NCBI RefSeq assembly: GCF_025642785.1
Contig: NZ_JANZKU010000013.1
Location: 78,497 to 142,496, forward strand
Length of the DNA: 64,000 nucleotides
Direction: 5' to 3'
Origin: Pseudomonas sp. RIT-PI-AD
Lineage (GTDB): Bacteria > Pseudomonadota > Gammaproteobacteria > Pseudomonadales > Pseudomonadaceae
The notes below the pieces were generated by a model that saw only the letters and a program-made list of their open reading frames with translations, searched no databases and was not told the DNA's origin. Of this stretch, positions 63,720 through 64,000 are shown one piece after another; positions within the stretch are counted from its first letter, which is position 1; each line of letters begins with the position of its first letter. The position numbers and the translations under genes are program-made.

Positions 63720-63881
63720 ATGGCCAAATCCACGAAAAAAGGCCCGAACAAGGCCAAATCCCTGATCGCCCAACCGCTGTTCCGCTGCCGACGGGAAAAG
63801 CCCCGAAAAGGCAAAGGCAGCTACCGCCGAGAAGCCTCCCCGTCCTCCAACTGGGAGGCTTCGGTCGTTCTGGCCGCCTAA
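63720..63881 (+). CDS. arfA: Alternative ribosome-rescue factor ArfA
   Basis: A 53-residue basic protein whose core, P-L-F-R-C-R-R-E-K-P-R-K-G-K-G-S-Y-R-R then N-W-E-A-S, matches E. coli ArfA. ArfA recruits RF2 to ribosomes stalled on mRNAs without a stop codon when trans-translation fails. The coding region contains a hairpin, GAAGCCTCCC (63832-63841) with GGGAGGCTTC (63854-63863), in the place where E. coli arfA mRNA is cut or terminated so that tmRNA normally destroys the product. The same control is therefore likely here. Confidence 0.85.
   Translation: MAKSTKKGPNKAKSLIAQPLFRCRREKPRKGKGSYRREASPSSNWEASVVLAA
63832..63863 (+). promoter_or_regulatory. Regulatory hairpin inside arfA
   Basis: A perfect ten-base-pair stem with a 12-base loop lies within the last third of arfA. 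It has no T-tract after it, which favours RNase III-type cleavage over simple termination. The result would be a non-stop mRNA handled by tmRNA, as in E. coli. Confidence 0.6.
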
Positions 63882-63932
63882 GAAAGGCCCTGCCGTGATA
63901 AGGTCTCGGTCTGTTCGCCAGAGACATCCGTC

Positions 63933-64000
63933 ATGTTCGACGTTGAAATACCCGGCCTGGCCCTGCGTGGGTTGATCGCCGGTTCCACCCTGTTGTTGAG
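63933..64000 (+). CDS. Start of a gene cut by the window end
   Basis: Only 22 codons are visible, beginning M-F-D-V-E-I-P-G-L-A-L-R-G-L-I-A-G-S-T-L-L-L. The frame stays open to the last base. In P. aeruginosa a gene of unknown function follows at this place; the visible part is too short to name. Confidence 0.4.
   Translation, partial: MFDVEIPGLALRGLIAGSTLLL

Overview
The window is chromosomal DNA from a Pseudomonas of the P. aeruginosa group. It has high-GC coding sequence and Pseudomonas-style small regulatory genes. From about 36.6 kb to the right end the gene order is the one I know from P. aeruginosa PAO1 (Lrp regulator, DUF2788, globin, rluE, amn, aidB-like, tetR, thiD, thiE, hemL, miaB, ybeZ, ybeY, corC, lnt, leuS, lptE, holA). 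Several proteins look too divergent for P. aeruginosa itself, so a close relative is more likely. This core backbone carries two accessory blocks.

Region 1 (0.1-8.1 kb) is backbone: an Lrp regulator, an SDR and HxlR pair with a shared operator, a NYN nuclease, a DUF2076 protein, a hydrolase-like protein, YciC, an exo/endonuclease/phosphatase-family protein and the helicase HrpB.

Region 2 (8.4-21.4 kb) is an AT-richer island read entirely on the minus strand, and I think it is the most interesting locus here. It starts with a 1715-residue secreted protein with a VWA domain that ends in an IPTL-CTERM sorting signal. A 1067-residue protein follows, with a cysteine-less transglutaminase-like domain and a hydrophobic C-terminus. 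Next come an array of small membrane proteins and decayed C-terminal fragments arranged as a tandem duplication, then exosortase H and its associated membrane protein. The array looks like a polymorphic-toxin C-terminal cassette / immunity array. At least three cassettes begin at the same Y-x-I/L-hydrophobic-x-x-E-T-G-T-G boundary, and the immunity-like genes have diverged more than the DNA around them. The coupling of such a system to exosortase H / IPTL sorting is inferred from the operon and is not something I know to have been described.

Region 3 (21.7-24.4 kb) holds a lipoprotein, a cation efflux protein and an MHS-type transporter. Region 4 (24.6-34.5 kb) is a compact nine-gene plus-strand operon that resembles an uncharacterised small-molecule pathway: an archaeal-type asparagine synthetase, an LLM flavin oxidoreductase, an MFS exporter, split B12-dependent glutamate-mutase-like subunits (GlmS and GlmE), two ATP-grasp ligases, a PP-loop ATP pyrophosphatase and a PanB-like hydroxymethyltransferase. 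A MocR-type regulator is encoded convergently at its end. No NRPS or PKS is present, so the likely product is an amino-acid-derived metabolite or small peptide.

Region 5 (36-64 kb) is housekeeping: Lrp, DUF2788, globin, RluE, a metallo-beta-lactamase-fold protein, AMP nucleosidase, a MocR regulator divergent from a threonine dehydratase, a coiled-coil protein, AidB-like with TetR, thiamine and haem genes, a Sel1 protein, miaB-ybeZ-ybeY-corC-lnt, leuS-lptE-holA and arfA. The sensor kinase gene ladS, found between tetR and thiD in PAO1, is absent here. I saw no rRNA or tRNA gene, CRISPR array, transposase or phage gene.
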